A stretch of 64,000 bases of DNA from Prevotella sp. (GTDB taxonomy: Bacteria; Bacteroidota; Bacteroidia; Bacteroidales; Bacteroidaceae): positions 1-64,000 of the forward strand of contig JAEEXI010000005.1 in the NCBI GenBank assembly GCA_016291495.1, given 5' to 3'. This document shows positions 47,963 through 57,572 of the stretch, piece by piece. Position 1 is the first letter of the stretch. Every line of letters starts with the position of its first letter. The notes under the pieces are model-generated. The model worked only from the letters and a program-made list of their open reading frames with translations. It was not told the DNA's origin and made no database searches. Both the position numbers and the translations under genes were made by a program.

Positions 47963-50389
47963 TTATTCCATTCTCCTGGCTCCGCTGGCCATGATGATGT
48001 TGACCATCTTGACGATGTCGGTCACGTTGACGGTGCCATCGCCAGTCAGGTCGGCAGCTTTCTTGTTGAAGCCGGCAGGATTCTTCTCCATGATGAAGTT
48101 CACCGTTGACACGATATCCGTCACGTTGACGAGATCATCACCATTGGCATCGCCAGGGATATAGTCAACATAATTCAGTTTTTTAGAACGAAGCATCTGG
48201 AAACCTTGATTAAAGTAGTATGTAAGCAGTGTATGGTTGAATCCTTCGGTCAGGATACATTCGCCCATGTTAAATGAAACAGTGGTGCTTTCACCTGGTT
48301 CCAGATGCAGGTACCATGCTCGTCTCCATGGTACTGAGGGAATGCCATTTTCTGGTTCTATAATGAGATTGCCTGTTACTTCATCGTATCCTTTTTCTTT
48401 ATTGATCTCGGCTTTAATCAGATTGTCAAACGTGGTAGTACCCGTATTCTTAACGGTGAGGTTAACTGTACAGTTCTTGAAAATCGTATTATTTTCACCC
48501 GCACCCTTGAGTTCTATTTCTCCCTCGAGCGTGCAATTGGGAACGTCGGTGATGGTCACCTGTCCATTATAGATGATGGCATTGCCTTTATCGTCAGTCG
48601 TTATCTTGATAGCATGCACACCCTTACTGGTGGGAGCCGCTATGCTGAAGTCTGCCTGACCAGACTTACCTGGGTCGACATAAACGCCGACACCAGCCTT
48701 TAACTCTCCGTCAATCCAAGCGAACAGATGATTCTCATAATTGGTGCCACCATTGGTGAGGAAGGCACGTAGATCCATTTTCTTACCCACATAGGCCGAA
48801 TAGTATTCCACCTTGTCAATCGTGATGTGGGGGTCTAATGACGAGACGCCGACGTGGAGGCTGTTGCCCTGAATGGTCGCCGTGTAATGGCGTAACGGAT
48901 TACTATTTTCATCGGTATAGCCGAATTCCCTATAAGACTCCCATTCCGTAGCTCCCTGATAGCGGATGACGGGATAGAACTGATAAACGCCGTCTGCCAG
49001 TGTGCTGCCGAAGGTCAGTTTCATATCCGCACTCGCCTTTTGCTGATTGGTCGATGCATAGCCTGCCACCTGTTTCATCAGTCCGTTCTGGAAGAGTCCC
49101 CAGCCATATTCCACCGTCAGGCTGTTCATGTCATAACGTTCCATTTCAGCCTTCAGGACCACATCCTGGAAGTCTGCATTGGCTCCGCTACGTGTATAGT
49201 CCGACTTGGCCAGCGCGTAGTCGCCATAGTTGAAATCGACTTTAGGAAGTGCGTCGTTCCCCTTGTCGGGCTGGAAACCGAAATAGCCTGTCTGCCAGAA
49301 ATTATAGCCACTAGTTGCATTAGGATTATTTTGAACGTCAGAGTGATTAATGACAGCCAGTTTATAGTAGACATTATCGTTAGCCTCTCCGAGATTGGCA
49401 TGGAAATAGCCATCGCCGTCATAACCGTCGATGATGAACATGTGGTTTTGTCCATGAAAGGCTCCTCCGGAATAAGGCACAGGGCGTCCTGCTGCCAGTT
49501 CGTTATAGACCATCTCCTCCCAAACGTCATGCGGATAATTGCCGGCAGCGAGGCGACGGCATTTCTTGTCAAAGCCAAAATACTTGGCAATGAGGTCAAT
49601 GTCAAAATTGGATGAAGAACCTCCGACAGAGTAGTTCATTTGTAAGGCACAGCCCGCGTACAGCATCAACTTGGCAATCTCTTGTATAGAGGGGTTGCTG
49701 GCATCTACTTCATCCCTACCATAGGCAGGGGGATAGTTAATGTGCAGTTTTGAATAGTCGAAGGTGGTAGGCTCCAAAGCGGGCATGTTATAACCCGTTC
49801 CTGTCGTATAGGCGGGAATGGTCGTCGTCGTAGCAGCAGGATACTGATAGTAATTCATCAGTTGTGCCAATGCCAGAGCGACACAGCCCACAGGGGTGCT
49901 CAAATTCAACTCAGTATCAAACGGACAGTTATATGAAAGGGGCAGGTCCTGGTGCCACATGGTCTTGATAAGTGGTGCAATCACCTTGCGCTGAGGCGAT
50001 GCACTCCGGTGGCGCAGAGGTACCCCCTGAGGCAAACTGCCTATCTGCAGGTCGTAGCCCAGAAGCATGATCTGCATCGACTCTGGCATCTTGCCGGGAT
50101 CGAGCACATCAGTCGTACTATACGCCAAAACAGGGTCAACACGATCGTCTCCTGCCACCACGACGAAGCCGCCAGCCTCGTCAGTAAAGGTATAGAGATG
50201 GCTGAAACCTAAATCTTTGTAGGTAAGATTCGGCTGAACCGCCGCACGTCTTCCGTTAGGTTGAGCGGAAAGCGCCTCTGTTAGGAACTGGTTAGCAAGT
50301 TGCTGTGCCTTTTGCTGTTCGACAGGGTTGGCTTGAGCTGTCAAGACAGTTGCCAGGACAAGCAGGATAGCGAGTAAAGATTTCTTCAT
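47963..50389 (-). CDS. Secreted C10-family (streptopain-like) cysteine peptidase with dockerin-like C-terminal domain
   Basis: The 808-residue precursor has a signal peptide (about 1-20, VLTAQA), an N-terminal propeptide-like domain (about 22-125, FVVVAGDDRVDPVLAYS) and the C10 catalytic domain. Cys169 is in STPVGCVALALAQLMNYY and His316 in HGQNHMFIIDGYDGDGYFHA. The Trp of the usual NWGW segment is replaced: the sequence reads HANLGEANDN. Beta domains follow, and the last 68 residues contain two dockerin-like calcium loops, GDANGDDLVNVTDIV and DLTGDGTVNVTDIV. The tail suggests attachment or retention at the cell surface. No T9SS C-terminal signal was recognised. Proteolytic activity is likely but not certain because of the altered segment. 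Confidence 0.88.
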   Translation of the reverse strand: MKKSLLAILLVLATVLTAQANPVEQQKAQQLANQFLTEALSAQPNGRRAAVQPNLTYKDLGFSHLYTFTDEAGGFVVVAGDDRVDPVLAYSTTDVLDPGKMPESMQIMLLGYDLQIGSLPQGVPLRHRSASPQRKVIAPLIKTMWHQDLPLSYNCPFDTELNLSTPVGCVALALAQLMNYYQYPAATTTTIPAYTTGTGYNMPALEPTTFDYSKLHINYPPAYGRDEVDASNPSIQEIAKLMLYAGCALQMNYSVGGSSSNFDIDLIAKYFGFDKKCRRLAAGNYPHDVWEEMVYNELAAGRPVPYSGGAFHGQNHMFIIDGYDGDGYFHANLGEANDNVYYKLAVINHSDVQNNPNATSGYNFWQTGYFGFQPDKGNDALPKVDFNYGDYALAKSDYTRSGANADFQDVVLKAEMERYDMNSLTVEYGWGLFQNGLMKQVAGYASTNQQKASADMKLTFGSTLADGVYQFYPVIRYQGATEWESYREFGYTDENSNPLRHYTATIQGNSLHVGVSSLDPHITIDKVEYYSAYVGKKMDLRAFLTNGGTNYENHLFAWIDGELKAGVGVYVDPGKSGQADFSIAAPTSKGVHAIKITTDDKGNAIIYNGQVTITDVPNCTLEGEIELKGAGENNTIFKNCTVNLTVKNTGTTTFDNLIKAEINKEKGYDEVTGNLIIEPENGIPSVPWRRAWYLHLEPGESTTVSFNMGECILTEGFNHTLLTYYFNQGFQMLRSKKLNYVDYIPGDANGDDLVNVTDIVSTVNFIMEKNPAGFNKKAADLTGDGTVNVTDIVKMVNIIMASGARRME

Positions 50390-50415
50390 AATGATAAGCT
50401 TTATAGTTTTCGGTG

Positions 50416-50423
50416 CAAAGATA
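50416..50423 (-). promoter_or_regulatory. C10 peptidase promoter -7 box
   Basis: TATCTTTG on the minus strand, 27 nt from the ATG. AATTGAA heptads take the -33 position. Confidence 0.6.
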
Positions 50424-50430
50424 CGAATTA

Positions 50431-50460
50431 TAATTGAAAATTGAAAATTGAAAGTTGAAA
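50431..50460. repeat. Period-7 tandem array (AAATTGA, 4 units)
   Basis: TAATTGA, AAATTGA, AAATTGA and AAGTTGA follow one another just upstream of the C10 peptidase -7 box. Confidence 0.88.
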
Positions 50461-50485
50461 ATTTTTATATTTGAAAATTGCGGCA

Positions 50486-50530
50486 TAAAAAGTTTGAACG
50501 CTCCAAACGGGGTCGAATGGAACGTTCAAA
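50486..50530 (-). terminator. Intrinsic terminator of bipA
   Basis: On the minus strand TTTGAACGTTCC pairs with GGAGCGTTCAAA (one mismatch) over a 14-nt loop and is followed by CTTTTTATG. Confidence 0.75.
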
Positions 50531-50580
50531 AGGGGATGTTGAACCAGCTCACGCTCGTTAGAGCTGATGCGAGCATCGCT

Positions 50581-52389
50581 CTATGCTCGCTTAACCGCTG
50601 CTTTTTTACGCTGGTCGTGGTCGAGGATGATCTTGCGCATGCGCATTGACAGGGGAGTGACCTCTACCAACTCGTCTTCCTTGATATACTCCAGGCACTC
50701 CTCGAGGCTCATGACGACCTTGGGGATGATGCGGGCCTTCTCGTCGGTACCGGAGGCACGGACGTTGGTGAGCTGCTTGGCCTTGCAGACATTGATGACG
50801 AGGTCATTGTCGTGGACGTGTTCGCCGACGACCTGACCCATATAGACGTCCTCACCGGGGTCGATGAAGAACTTGCCGCGGTCTTGCAGCTTGTCGATGG
50901 CATAGGCGAAGGCATTGCCAGTTTCGAGGGCTATCATGGAGCCGTTGACGCGGCGCTCTATCTCACCCTTATACGGCTGATACTCCTTGAAGCGGTGGGC
51001 CATGATGGCCTCGCCCTGAGAGGCTGTCAGCACATTGGTGCGCAGTCCGATGATGCCGCGGGAGGGAATATCGAACTCGATATTCGTACGCTCGCCCTGT
51101 GACTCCATCGACGTCATCTCGCCCTTGCGGCGGGTGACCATATCAATCATCTTCGAGGCAAACTCCTCGGGGACATTGATGGTGAGTTCCTCAATAGGCT
51201 CACACTTCTTACCATCAATCTCCTTATAGATAACCTGCGGCTGTCCGACCTGCAACTCGTAGCCTTCGCGACGCATGGTCTCGATGAGCACGGAGAGGTG
51301 GAGCACGCCACGGCCTGAGACGATCCACTTATCGGTAGTGTCCTCAAAAGGCTCGACACGCAGGGCGAGGTTTTTCTCCAGTTCCTTCTCCAAGCGGTCG
51401 TTGATGTGGCGGCTGGTGACGAACTTACCCTCCTTGCCGAAGAACGGGGAGTCGTTGATGGTGAAGAGCATCGACATCGTAGGCTCGTCGATGGCGATAG
51501 GGGGTAGGGGCTCCGGATTCTCGATGTCGCAGATGGTGTCGCCAATCTCGAACTTCTCCAGTCCGATGACGGCACAGATATCACCACAGTCCACCTGATC
51601 GGTACGCGAGTGACCCATACCGTCGAAAGTATGCAGTTCCTTGATCTTCGTCTTCTCCTGAGAGCCGTCGCGGTGACAGATGGTTACCTGCTGGCCGTCC
51701 TTCAGACTGCCACGATGTACACGTCCTACGGCGATACGGCCCGTATAAGAGCTGTAGTCGAGGGAGGTGATGAGCATCTGCGGGGTGCCCTCCAACTGCT
51801 TGGGGGCAGGGATGACCTCTACAATCTTATCCAACAGGTAGGTGATGTCATTGGTGGGGGTGTTATAGTCTTCTCCCATCCAGCCGTTCTTAGCAGAGCC
51901 ATAGACAACGGGGAAGTCCAGCTGGTCTTCCGTCGCATCAAGGGCGAACATCAGGTCGAAGACCATCTCATAGACCTCTTCGGGACGACAGTTAGGCTTG
52001 TCGACCTTGTTGACCACGACGATGGGTTTCAGACCGATCTGCAGAGCCTTCTGCAGTACAAAGCGGGTCTGTGGCATCGGTCCCTCGAAAGCGTCGACCA
52101 GCAGCAGACAACCGTCTGCCATATTGAGTACACGCTCTACCTCGCCGCCGAAGTCGGAGTGTCCCGGAGTATCGATGATATTGATTTTCGTTCCTTTCCA
52201 GTTGATGCTTACATTCTTCGAAAGAATCGTGATGCCTCGTTCGCGTTCCAAGTCGTTAGCGTCCAGTACTTGGCTACTCAGGTTCTGTCCCTCACGGAAC
52301 AGGTTGCCTGCCAGCATCATCTTGTCCACGAGTGTTGTCTTACCGTGGTCTACGTGTGCGATAATCGCAATATTCCTAATATCCTGCAT
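50581..52389 (-). CDS. typA: Ribosome-associated translational GTPase BipA/TypA
   Basis: The 602-residue translation-factor GTPase has G1 [14 protein letters not shown], the switch region [30 protein letters not shown] and SAKNGW-type [14 protein letters not shown]-like domains III and V follow, with the family-specific C-terminal region ([20 protein letters not shown]). BipA helps assembly of the large subunit and stress adaptation. It diverges from rpsO across a symmetric pair of promoters. Confidence 0.97.
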   Translation of the reverse strand: MQDIRNIAIIAHVDHGKTTLVDKMMLAGNLFREGQNLSSQVLDANDLERERGITILSKNVSINWKGTKINIIDTPGHSDFGGEVERVLNMADGCLLLVDAFEGPMPQTRFVLQKALQIGLKPIVVVNKVDKPNCRPEEVYEMVFDLMFALDATEDQLDFPVVYGSAKNGWMGEDYNTPTNDITYLLDKIVEVIPAPKQLEGTPQMLITSLDYSSYTGRIAVGRVHRGSLKDGQQVTICHRDGSQEKTKIKELHTFDGMGHSRTDQVDCGDICAVIGLEKFEIGDTICDIENPEPLPPIAIDEPTMSMLFTINDSPFFGKEGKFVTSRHINDRLEKELEKNLALRVEPFEDTTDKWIVSGRGVLHLSVLIETMRREGYELQVGQPQVIYKEIDGKKCEPIEELTINVPEEFASKMIDMVTRRKGEMTSMESQGERTNIEFDIPSRGIIGLRTNVLTASQGEAIMAHRFKEYQPYKGEIERRVNGSMIALETGNAFAYAIDKLQDRGKFFIDPGEDVYMGQVVGEHVHDNDLVINVCKAKQLTNVRASGTDEKARIIPKVVMSLEECLEYIKEDELVEVTPLSMRMRKIILDHDQRKKAAVKRA

Positions 52390-52406
52390 ACCTTTTTCTT
52401 ATTTTC

Positions 52407-52474
52407 GGGTGCAAAGGTACGAATATTTTTCGAAAAACTTTGCAGATTCAAGAAAAAGTAGTACCTTTGCACCC
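52407..52474. promoter_or_regulatory. Mirror-image divergent promoters of bipA and rpsO
   Basis: GGGTGCAAAGGTAC (52407-52420) and GTACCTTTGCACCC (52461-52474) are a perfect 14-bp inverted repeat. Each contains a TACCTTTG -7 box, on the minus strand for bipA and on the plus strand for rpsO. The rpsO box has TTTG at 52439-52442 with a 19-bp spacer. Confidence 0.75.
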
Positions 52475-52557
52475 GCATTTGACGATGTACCCCACGGATG
52501 ATGACTGTGGCAGGCATCTGAAAGATGTATCATATTAACAATTAAATCATCAAAATT

Positions 52558-52827
52558 ATGTATTTAGATTCAGCTAAGAAGAAAGAGATCTTTGAGAAGT
52601 ATGGTCAGTCAGTAACCGATACCGGTTCTGCAGAGAGTCAGATTGCACTGTTCTCTTACCGTATCAGTCACCTGACAGAGCACCTGAAGAAGAACCACAA
52701 GGACTTCGGTACTGCTCGTTCACTGACCAAGATGGTAGGTCAGCGCCGTAAGCTCCTGAAGTATCTCTACAACAAGGACATCAATCGCTACCGTGCTATC
52801 ATCAAGGAACTCGGTCTGCGTAAATAA
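52558..52827 (+). CDS. rpsO: 30S ribosomal protein S15
   Basis: The 89-residue protein has the S15 pattern GSAESQIALFSYRISHLTEHLKKN (in part) and TKMVGQRRKLLKYLYNKD, with the loop FGTARSL. It binds 16S rRNA and the central domain of the 30S subunit. The leader is about 85 nt, long enough for the RNA structure by which S15 often controls its own translation, although no specific fold was confirmed. It is a single-gene unit with its own promoter and terminator. Confidence 0.98.
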   Translation: MYLDSAKKKEIFEKYGQSVTDTGSAESQIALFSYRISHLTEHLKKNHKDFGTARSLTKMVGQRRKLLKYLYNKDINRYRAIIKELGLRK

Positions 52828-52845
52828 TCTATTGTTGAACAGACA

Positions 52846-52878
52846 AAAAGAAGCCTCGCAATTTGCGAGGCTTTCTTT
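52846..52878 (+). terminator. Intrinsic terminator after rpsO (may serve both strands)
   Basis: GCCTCGCA (52853-52860) and TGCGAGGC (52864-52871) form a perfect stem, flanked by an A-rich left side and T-rich right side, so it could also end GH28 transcription from the other side. Confidence 0.85.
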
Positions 52879-52880
52879 GT

Positions 52881-54386
52881 TTATTGGATGGTGATGTTCA
52901 CGTTTTTCTTCGTCACATTCTTATAGTTGCTGAAGACGGCATCCTTCTTGGCAAGAATCTGGATGTTCTCCAGGTTGATGCCGTCGATAGGCATCTCAGG
53001 CAGTCCGTTGAACTCCATAGCGCGTCCGGCACCGTTGCAGATAACATCCTGGATGTTGATGTTGCGGAAGATCGGTGTCTCCTCCGTGACAGGCATCTTC
53101 GTGGTGTTGTCAGGATTGTCGCCGTCGGCCAGCATCTCAGCCACAGACTTTCCACCATAATACATATTAAAGGTAATAGCATCGGTCTTGATATCCGTCA
53201 TCGAGATACCCTTGATGAAAATGTTCTCCACGATGCCGCCGCGTCCGCGAGTTGACTTGAAGCGCAGGCCTACGTCGGTACCCAGGAACTGACAGTTCTC
53301 GACGAGGATGTTCTTCACGCCGCCGCTCATCTCAGAGCCTACGACGAAGCCACCGTGCCCGGCAAATACCGTACAGCCATCGACGACGACATTCTCACAG
53401 GGGATGCCGCGACGGCGTCCGTCAGCATCCTTACCGCTCTTGATGCAGATACCATCGTCGCCAGCATCAAACTTGGAGTTGATGATGAGGGCGTTCTTGC
53501 ACGACTCCAGGTCGAGGGCGTCACCATTCTGGGCATAGGCCGGATTGCGGGCCAGGACACGTTCGATGATGACATTCTCACACATCAGCGGATGGATATT
53601 CCAGGCAGGAGAGTTCTGGAAGATGACATCCTGCAGGAGTACATTCTTGCAGGATACTAGGCTGATCATCACAGGACGGAGGAAACGCTTGACGGCATTC
53701 CATTCTGCCTCTGTCGTAGCCTTGGGCACATTCATGTTGGCATTCTTCTCGGCATCGGCATAACCCTGTGAGGGTACCCAATAGCCCTTCTTCATCTCCA
53801 CGCCACCAGGACGGGAGAGCACTTCATTCCACTGGCCGTCAGTCATCTTGCTCTTCTTGACAGGACGCCAATACTGGCCGTTGCCGTCGATGACTCCCTG
53901 TCCCGTGATAGCGATGTTCTCACAGCCGTTGGCACTCAGCGGAGACTGACAGCGACGGGTGTCGAGACCCTCGAAAGAGGTCTTGATGATAGGGTAGAGT
54001 GTCTCGTCGGCAGCGAAGAGGATGACAGCACCCATCTCCAGGTGCAGGTTGATGTTTGACTTGAGGACGATGGGTCCTGTATGCCACACACCAGCAGGTA
54101 CGACGAGTTTGCCGCCACCCTGACTGCTCAGGGCATCGATGGCTTTGGCGAAGGCCTCGGTATTAAGTGTGATACCATTGCCTACAGCACCGAAGTCCTT
54201 GAGGCTGACCTGGCGGTCAGGGAACTGGGGTGCCTTTACCTCAGGCATCGTAAACGGCAGGTTAGCCGTATACTTCTTATAAGGATTCTCACAATGTGCA
54301 CAGGGCTTGCCCTTATCGCAAGCGTGCTTTTGGGCTGAGGCAGTCAGTGTGACACCTAACAGCAGCAGACTGATTAGTTTTTTCAT
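52881..54386 (-). CDS. Secreted GH28 polygalacturonase-family enzyme
   Basis: The 501-residue precursor has a signal peptide (about 1-19, LTASAQ) and a parallel beta-helix. The start VSLKDFGAVGNGITLNTEAF is usual. The GH28 active-site set is present: GDALDLESC with Asp289 and Asp292, GDDGICIKSG with Asp310 and Asp311, GHGG with His344 and RFKSTRG with Arg375 and Lys377. It attacks alpha-1,4-galacturonan or related pectin chains, with exo or endo action undetermined. Two N-terminal cysteine pairs (CDKGKPCAHC) are unusual. It follows folK by 31 bp on the same strand. Confidence 0.93.
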   Translation of the reverse strand: MKKLISLLLLGVTLTASAQKHACDKGKPCAHCENPYKKYTANLPFTMPEVKAPQFPDRQVSLKDFGAVGNGITLNTEAFAKAIDALSSQGGGKLVVPAGVWHTGPIVLKSNINLHLEMGAVILFAADETLYPIIKTSFEGLDTRRCQSPLSANGCENIAITGQGVIDGNGQYWRPVKKSKMTDGQWNEVLSRPGGVEMKKGYWVPSQGYADAEKNANMNVPKATTEAEWNAVKRFLRPVMISLVSCKNVLLQDVIFQNSPAWNIHPLMCENVIIERVLARNPAYAQNGDALDLESCKNALIINSKFDAGDDGICIKSGKDADGRRRGIPCENVVVDGCTVFAGHGGFVVGSEMSGGVKNILVENCQFLGTDVGLRFKSTRGRGGIVENIFIKGISMTDIKTDAITFNMYYGGKSVAEMLADGDNPDNTTKMPVTEETPIFRNINIQDVICNGAGRAMEFNGLPEMPIDGINLENIQILAKKDAVFSNYKNVTKKNVNITIQ

Positions 54387-54417
54387 TTTAGTTTGTTTTA
54401 GTTTGTTATCATCATAT

Positions 54418-54861
54418 TTATTTCAGGTTTCTCACTTCTTCCAGCGAAATCATCACGAAGTCGCGCTCATGCATCAGCGGATGCGGAATCTTCAGGTCGG
54501 GCTCGTCAACGGTCAGGTCGTCATAGAGCAGGATGTCGATATCGATAGGACGATCTTTGAAAGTTGAAAGGCTACGGGAAAGGCGCTTGGTAGCGTGTTT
54601 TTTGGTCTTTCCCAGCTCTCGCTCTATCTTCTGCGTCGCCTTTAGTACCTGACGGGGAGTGAGGGTCGTCTCGCAGAGGATGACGCCATTCAAGAAACGG
54701 TTCTCCGACTCAAATCCCCAGGGTTCGGTCTCTATCAGTGATGACTGGCGGATGACCTGTCCCACCTTCTCACTAATCAGCAAAATGGCCTTTCGGATAT
54801 TCGCTTCCTTATCGCCCAGATTGCTGCCGAGTCCGAGATATATCAGATGGTTAGTCATCAA
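54418..54861 (-). CDS. folK: 2-amino-4-hydroxy-6-hydroxymethyldihydropteridine pyrophosphokinase
   Basis: The 147-residue enzyme activates the pterin for folate synthesis. It shows YLGLGSNLGDKEANI, SSLIETEPWGF, FLNGVILCET, ATQKIERELGK and the metal/ATP segment DRPIDIDILLYDD. A second ATG is the next codon. The start overlaps the queA stop by 11 bp, the last step of the queA-folK coupling found across Bacteroidota. Confidence 0.95.
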   Translation of the reverse strand: MMTNHLIYLGLGSNLGDKEANIRKAILLISEKVGQVIRQSSLIETEPWGFESENRFLNGVILCETTLTPRQVLKATQKIERELGKTKKHATKRLSRSLSTFKDRPIDIDILLYDDLTVDEPDLKIPHPLMHERDFVMISLEEVRNLK

Positions 54862-55993
54862 GTATCAGCATCGCGTCTCCGTAACAGCCAAACAGATAGC
54901 CGTTCTTCACGGCTTGCTCATAGGCCTCATAGACCAACTCATAGCCACCAAAGGCAGCCGTTGCCATCATCATCGTAGATTCAGGATGGTAGAAATTGGT
55001 CACGAGGGCATCAGCCAGTCCGAACTCATAGGGAGGGAAGATAAATCGGTTGGTCCATCCGTCGAACTCCTTCAGCAATCCGTCTGTACCTACGGCAGTC
55101 TCTGTAGCACGTAACGTGCTGATGCCTACCGCACAGATGTGATGACCTTCCTCTTTCGCCTTGTTCACCACCTCGCAAGCCTCACTCTTGACAAGCATCT
55201 GCTCGGAGTTCATCTTGTGCTTGGTCAGGTCCTCCACTTCAATGGTGTCGAAGCAGCCTAAGCTACAATGGACAGTGATAAATGAGAAGTTCACACCCAG
55301 AATCTCCATACGCTTCATCAGTTCACGACTGAAATGCAGTCCGGAGGCAGGAGCCGTCACCGCACCCTCGTTGGCTGCGAAGATGGTCTGGAAGTTTTCC
55401 ATATCATCGGGGGTCGCATCCCGCTTATCGACAATATAACGAGGCAGTGGTGCCGATCCCAGGGCGAAGAGCTCGCGCTTGAACTCATCGTGAGGACAGT
55501 CATAAAGGAAGCGGAGCGTTCTGCCGCGACTGGTGGTATTGTCTATCACCTCAGCTACCATAGGACCATCTTCGTCGAAGAAGAGTTTATTGCCAATACG
55601 GATTTTACGGGCTGGTTCCACTAATACATCCCAAAGGCGCAGCTCCTCATTGAGCTCACGCAAGAGGAAAACCTCAATCTTGGCATCTGTCTTCTCCTTC
55701 GTACCAAAAAGGCGGGCAGGAAATACTTTCGTGTCGTTGAACACAAAGGCATCACCCTCGCCAAAATAGTTCACGATGTCACGGAACAACAATGGCTGGT
55801 CGGTATCCTTGCCTTCAGCATCTTTCTGGAACATATCAATCGTCTGACTCTTACGATGTACCACCATCAGGCGGCACTCGTCACGGCGATAGACTTTCTC
55901 TACGGTTCCATCCTCATTCTCAAAGACTTTGTGAGGCGGTTCCAATGCTATTTGTGCCTCGGGCAACTTGAATCTGAATTGTGATAGTTTCAT
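54851..55993 (-). CDS. queA: S-adenosylmethionine:tRNA ribosyltransferase-isomerase
   Basis: The 380-residue enzyme adds the epoxycyclopentane group to preQ1 in tRNA during queuosine synthesis. Motifs are LPEAQIALEPPHK, DAFVFNDTKVFPARLFG, GAVTAPASGLHFS and HCSLGCFDTIEVEDLTKH; the C-terminal GYELVYEAYEQAVKNGYLFG (in part) follows. It comes 22 bp after truB on the same strand and is a member of the cluster ftsX-DUF3098-uppP-truB-queA-folK. Confidence 0.96.
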   Translation of the reverse strand: MKLSQFRFKLPEAQIALEPPHKVFENEDGTVEKVYRRDECRLMVVHRKSQTIDMFQKDAEGKDTDQPLLFRDIVNYFGEGDAFVFNDTKVFPARLFGTKEKTDAKIEVFLLRELNEELRLWDVLVEPARKIRIGNKLFFDEDGPMVAEVIDNTTSRGRTLRFLYDCPHDEFKRELFALGSAPLPRYIVDKRDATPDDMENFQTIFAANEGAVTAPASGLHFSRELMKRMEILGVNFSFITVHCSLGCFDTIEVEDLTKHKMNSEQMLVKSEACEVVNKAKEEGHHICAVGISTLRATETAVGTDGLLKEFDGWTNRFIFPPYEFGLADALVTNFYHPESTMMMATAAFGGYELVYEAYEQAVKNGYLFGCYGDAMLILDD

Positions 55994-56015
55994 TATGTTA
56001 TTTCAATTTTCGTTA

Positions 56016-56720
56016 TTACGAGATTTCTATTTCTTGTTGTTCCAACCATTGGGGGAAGTCATCAATGGTGATGCAGTCGTCCAGACGGACATCCCCTACA
56101 CGGGTGCGACATAAAGCTGTCAGATAAGCTCCGCTGTTCAGCGCCTCTCCGATGTCGCGTGCCAAAGAGCGGATATAGGTTCCCTTGCCACAGACCACCC
56201 GGATAGCAGCCTGTTTTTTCTCTGCATCAAAGGACGTCAGCTCGATCTCATCCACACGGACAGTCTTAGGCTTTAGTTCCACCTCATCACCTCTCCGCTT
56301 CAACTTATATGCACGTTTCCCGTCTATCTTGACGGCAGAATACTGAGGAGGCACTTGTTGGATATCCCCCACGAAATGCGTCAGGACCTCTTCTACCAGT
56401 TCTTTGGTGATATGTTCCACAGGATAGGTCTCGTCCACCTCGTGCTCCATATCGTAGCTGGGAGTTGTGGCACCTAACTGTAGGGTGGCTGTATATTCTT
56501 TCGTATCGTATTGCAGGCGTTCTATCTCCTTTGTCTTCTTTCCCGTACAAAGTACCAACACGCCTGTCGCCAATGGATCCAATGTGCCGGCATGACCCAT
56601 CTTTACACGTTTCACCCCAATCTTTCTGGAGATGCGTGTACGGACATAGGCCAAAGCACCGAATGATGTCATCCGATAAGGCTTGTTGATATAGATGATC
56701 TCTCCCTGCGTGAAATTCAT
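56016..56720 (-). CDS. truB: tRNA pseudouridine(55) synthase
   Basis: The 234-residue pseudouridine synthase has the catalytic Asp48 in GHAGTLDPLATGVL, KEYTATLQLGATTPSYD, VGDIQQVPPQYSAVKIDGKRA (in part), and GTYIRSLARDIGEAL. It modifies U55 in the T-loop of tRNAs. It lacks a C-terminal PUA domain of the larger form, as is common in Bacteroidota. It sits between uppP and queA. Confidence 0.95.
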   Translation of the reverse strand: MNFTQGEIIYINKPYRMTSFGALAYVRTRISRKIGVKRVKMGHAGTLDPLATGVLVLCTGKKTKEIERLQYDTKEYTATLQLGATTPSYDMEHEVDETYPVEHITKELVEEVLTHFVGDIQQVPPQYSAVKIDGKRAYKLKRRGDEVELKPKTVRVDEIELTSFDAEKKQAAIRVVCGKGTYIRSLARDIGEALNSGAYLTALCRTRVGDVRLDDCITIDDFPQWLEQQEIEIS

Positions 56721-56765
56721 TATTCTGCTATTATTATTGAGACTAGTCGTACTTGTTTAATCAAG

Positions 56766-57566
56766 TTATACTAGCTGTGTAATAATCGTTATCGCACCGA
56801 TGATGGCACAATAGATGCCGAAATAGATGAGTTTGCCTTTCTTGACGATATTGATCATCCATTTGCAGGCCAGACAACCTGATAGGAAGGCTGCGATAAA
56901 GCCGACAACAAGCGGCAAAGCCTCAATACCTCCCAACACATTCTCACCTTTCACCATCTTCATGGTATCCAGTAATGCCTCTCCCAAGATAGGGGGAATC
57001 ACCATCAGGAACGAGAATTGTGCCAGCGACTCTTTCTTATTGCCCAACAGAAGTCCTGTGGCTATCGTTGAACCAGAACGCGAGAGACCTGGTAATACTG
57101 CTGCCGCCTGTGCGAGACCGATGATGAAGGCATCCTTCCAAGAGATATGCTCCTTTTGGCGGGGCTTGGCGTAATAGGAGAAAATCAGCAGGGCAGAGGT
57201 CATCAGCAGACAACAGCCCACCACCAGCAGACCTGAGCCGAAGATAGCCTCCACCTCGTCTTTGAAAAACAGGCCGACAATACCTACAGGAATCATCGAC
57301 ACGATGATGTTCAGAACATATTTCGTCTCTGCATTTAACTGACACTTGAACAACCCACGGAATATCCAGTCTATCTCACTCCACAGTATCACGACGGTAG
57401 ATAATACAGTGGCAACATGGACGGCAACAGTGAACATCAGGTTGTCCTCGCCGTTCTCCATACCGAAGAGCGCCTGTCCGATAGCCAAATGACCGCTACT
57501 GCTGACGGGAAGGTACTCCGTCAGTCCTTGTATGATTCCTAAAATTAATGCTTCAAACCAATCCAT
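56766..57566 (-). CDS. uppP: Undecaprenyl-diphosphate phosphatase
   Basis: The 266-residue membrane enzyme recycles the lipid carrier of peptidoglycan synthesis and gives bacitracin tolerance. The BacA motifs [18 protein letters not shown] (residues 11-28) and [17 protein letters not shown] are clear, and there are seven or eight membrane helices. It follows the DUF3098 gene by six bases. Confidence 0.97.
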   Translation of the reverse strand: MDWFEALILGIIQGLTEYLPVSSSGHLAIGQALFGMENGEDNLMFTVAVHVATVLSTVVILWSEIDWIFRGLFKCQLNAETKYVLNIIVSMIPVGIVGLFFKDEVEAIFGSGLLVVGCCLLMTSALLIFSYYAKPRQKEHISWKDAFIIGLAQAAAVLPGLSRSGSTIATGLLLGNKKESLAQFSFLMVIPPILGEALLDTMKMVKGENVLGGIEALPLVVGFIAAFLSGCLACKWMINIVKKGKLIYFGIYCAIIGAITIITQLV

Positions 57567-57572
57567 CTTTCC

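Noticed and set aside
47963..48170. T9SS C-terminal sorting domain on the C10 peptidase
   Set aside because: The last residues form two dockerin-like calcium loops, not the beta-sandwich with terminal basic residues of T9SS cargo.
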